DNA from: Desulfovibrio sp.
Lineage (GTDB): Bacteria > Desulfobacterota > Desulfovibrionia > Desulfovibrionales > Desulfovibrionaceae
Direction: 5' to 3'
DNA: 64,000 bases
Assembly (NCBI GenBank): GCA_031271265.1
Contig: JAISWB010000112.1
Location: forward strand, 1 to 64,000
The notes beneath the pieces are model-generated. The model was not told the DNA's origin. It worked only from the letters and a program-made list of their open reading frames with translations, and did not search any database. This document shows positions 62,085-64,000 of the stretch, in pieces. How positions within the stretch are numbered: position 1 is the first letter of the stretch; every line of letters begins with the position of its first letter. Made by a program: the position numbers and the translations under genes.

Positions 62085-62112
62085 AGTATATGCTGTTTCG
62101 GTAATATGTCAA
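62085..62112 (-). promoter_or_regulatory. Strong sigma70 promoter for the ArsR-methyltransferase / ahcY unit
   Basis: On the minus strand TTGACA (62107-62112) and TATACT (62085-62090) are separated by 16 bp, near-consensus. The -10 lies in ATATACTATAT, a perfect 5-bp inverted repeat around one base, a candidate operator. Start about 62077; leader ~50 bases. Confidence 0.7.
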
Positions 62113-62313
62113 AGGCTTTTTCGTACGCTCGGCCGGCGGAGCGGCTTGTCAAGAAGTTTCGGATGCTTTACTCTCCCTTCATCGCCGTCACGCCTGCGGT
62201 TGCGGGTTCCTGTGCAGCCGCTGCCGCTGCGCCGGAGGCGGACGGTACCGGCTGTGAATTGAATAAACATCAAGTTCTCCCCGACATAGTCGGGAAAAGG
62301 GAGGAATGCAGAA

Positions 62314-63749
62314 ATGCGCAGCGGCACACGCTCCCGATTGTCGGTCATCCTGACCCTGCTTGCGTTCGCCGCCGCGGCTTTCGTCGCATTCATGATACTC
62401 AAGGACCGACAGCCTCCGACTATCGTCGTTTCCCACACCGGCGACAGAATCAATCTTGCTCTGCCGGTGACGGTCCGGGCAACGGATGAAGTGTCGTCCA
62501 TCGCGTATATAGAGGTTGCCGTGCGTTTTCAGGAAAATCTGATTCCCGTGGCAAGACTGGAAGGCAGCGGCGGACAGGAAGAATTGACCTTTACTCTGGC
62601 CGGGTCGGGCCTGAAAAACAACGATATTTTCGACCTTGAAATAAGCGTTGCGGACAATGCTTTCGGCGGATTGGGCTTCGGTAACAAAAACAGCGTCATA
62701 TTGCCCATGCGCCTTGACCTCTCTGAGCCGAGGCTGACCGTAAAATCCCCCGTCCCCTACGTCCGGCGCGGAGGCACAGGATGCATCGTCTATTCGGCAT
62801 CCGAAGAAGTTGCCGGGACGGGAGTCAGGCTCGGAGAGCTTTTTTTCCCGGCCTTCAGGCAGGAAAACGGCGATTATCTGTGTTTTTTTGCCTTCCCCTA
62901 TTATATGGATACAAAAGATTTCACGCCGTTGCTGACGGCGTGGGACACTGCAGGGAATCGTGCGGCGCAGAACCTGACCGTGACCGCCGTGCCGCGGCGT
63001 TTCAATACCGACACCATCACGTTGAGCCGTTCTTTTCTTGACGTCAAAGCCGGTGAATTTGAGGCCATAGTGCCGGAACCGATGGGTTTTGTTGAGCGTT
63101 TTCTTGAGATAAACGGACGCATACGCAGGGAAAACGCGAAGACGCTTCTGGAGGTCGGCAAAAATACCGCCCCGACAATGCTCTGGCGCGGGGCCTTTCT
63201 GCGTATGCCGCGGGCAGCCCCGCGCGCGGGATTCGCCGACCGGCGCGTCTATTTATGGGAAGGAAAAAAGATTGATGAACAGACGCATCTCGGCTTCGAC
63301 CTTGCCTCGGTGAAGCAGGCCGATGTGCCGGCCGCGAATTTCGGCACGGTGGTTTACGCGGGCTATCTCGGCATCTACGGGAATCTTATCGTCATAGATC
63401 ACGGCATGGGGTTGCAGAGTCTGTACTCCCATCTCAGCACGGTAGGCGTCGAGGTCGGCAGCCGCATAGACAAAGGTGATATCATCGGCAAGACCGGGGC
63501 CACGGGTATGGCCGGCGGCGACCATCTGCATTTCGGGATGCTGGTTTCCGGACTGGAGGTCACGCCTCTGGAATGGCTTGACGACCACTGGATCAAGGAC
63601 AACATCGTCGACCGCGTCAAAGACGCGGGAGGCACAATGCCCGAATTTCAGGTAAGCGGGCCGGCTGCATCGCAGGGTGACAACGAAAGACAGACCCGGC
63701 CGGAAAAACCCGGCAAAAAACAACGCAAGCGTTCCCCCGCGCGGCGCTG

Positions 63750-63750
<1 letters not shown>
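62314..63750 (+). CDS. M23-family peptidoglycan endopeptidase, membrane-anchored
   Basis: A 478-residue protein: a helix at ~10-30 (VILTLLAFAAAAFVAFMIL), then a ~300-residue beta-rich extracytoplasmic region, and a C-terminal M23 domain with THLGFDLASVKQ (metal His and Asp), VVYAGYLGIYGNLIVIDHGMG, LYSHLS and the HxH motif GGDHLHFGMLV. All zinc ligands are present, so this one is active, unlike the EnvC-like protein at 5401. The tail is very basic. GAGGAA lies upstream. Confidence 0.88.

Positions 63751-64000
<250 letters not shown>

Overview
The window is GC-rich bacterial chromosome with densely packed, mostly housekeeping genes. Several features point to a Desulfovibrio-like sulfate reducer (Desulfovibrionaceae): the adenylate kinase with a cysteine-bearing lid, the motA / two motB / fliL-fliN-fliO-fliP-fliQ order, an ArsR-methyltransferase fusion beside ahcY, envC-ctp-yibQ clustering, and cytochrome bd for oxygen defence. 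This placement is inferred from gene content and protein style only. I recognised no rRNA or tRNA genes.

Layout. 1-3.1 kb (minus): start of a secreted protein, a peptidase remnant, tsaB, a three-repeat CRISPR remnant and rseP. 3.3-9.5 kb (plus): an IscA-like protein, a PrmA-DNA glycosylase fusion, and envC / ctp / yibQ (cell-wall hydrolase control and envelope proteolysis). 9.7-17 kb: universal stress protein, a hypothetical protein, a CinA-type amidase, a periplasmic binding protein fused to a decayed cytidine deaminase, a TlpA-like thioredoxin, a GNAT acetyltransferase, a purine phosphoribosyltransferase, a zinc-ribbon membrane protein and radA. 17-21 kb (minus): alanine dehydrogenase and cydAB. 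21.5-31 kb (minus): uvrC, then two RND pump permeases with a glycosyltransferase between them. The only RND adaptor in the window lies about 6 kb beyond uvrC on the other strand (34.7 kb). 31-38.5 kb: a methyltransferase-like protein, a penicillin-binding peptidase, a PD-(D/E)XK-like protein, adk, the adaptor, a menaquinone-type methyltransferase and a nucleotide-sugar dehydrogenase. 38.5-42.8 kb: a second-messenger pair (MBL-GAF-HD-GYP and CHASE2-adenylate cyclase). 43-50 kb: ackA between inverted repeats, a DsbA-like protein, miaB, a lone Opp/Dpp-type ATPase, era and yggS. 50-55.3 kb: stator and export genes of the flagellum. 55.4-64 kb: mntP-like, galE, an M20 amidohydrolase, gluQ, ahcY with its ArsR-methyltransferase, an M23 endopeptidase and the 3' end of a thiolase.

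The most unusual content is repeat-driven. A palindrome-rich element of roughly 100-150 bp recurs at least five times plus one partial copy; it overlaps the uspA and thiolase stop codons, forms the last ~40 residues of a glycosyltransferase and underlies the upstream part of the fliP frame. The last CRISPR repeat contributes the first codons of tsaB. ackA is bracketed by ~50-bp inverted repeats that each carry a ribosome-binding site and ATG. Short tandem duplications lie after the sugar dehydrogenase, before yggS and between fliP and fliQ. The most interesting single protein is the binding-protein / zinc-less cytidine deaminase fusion at 11.7-13.1 kb.
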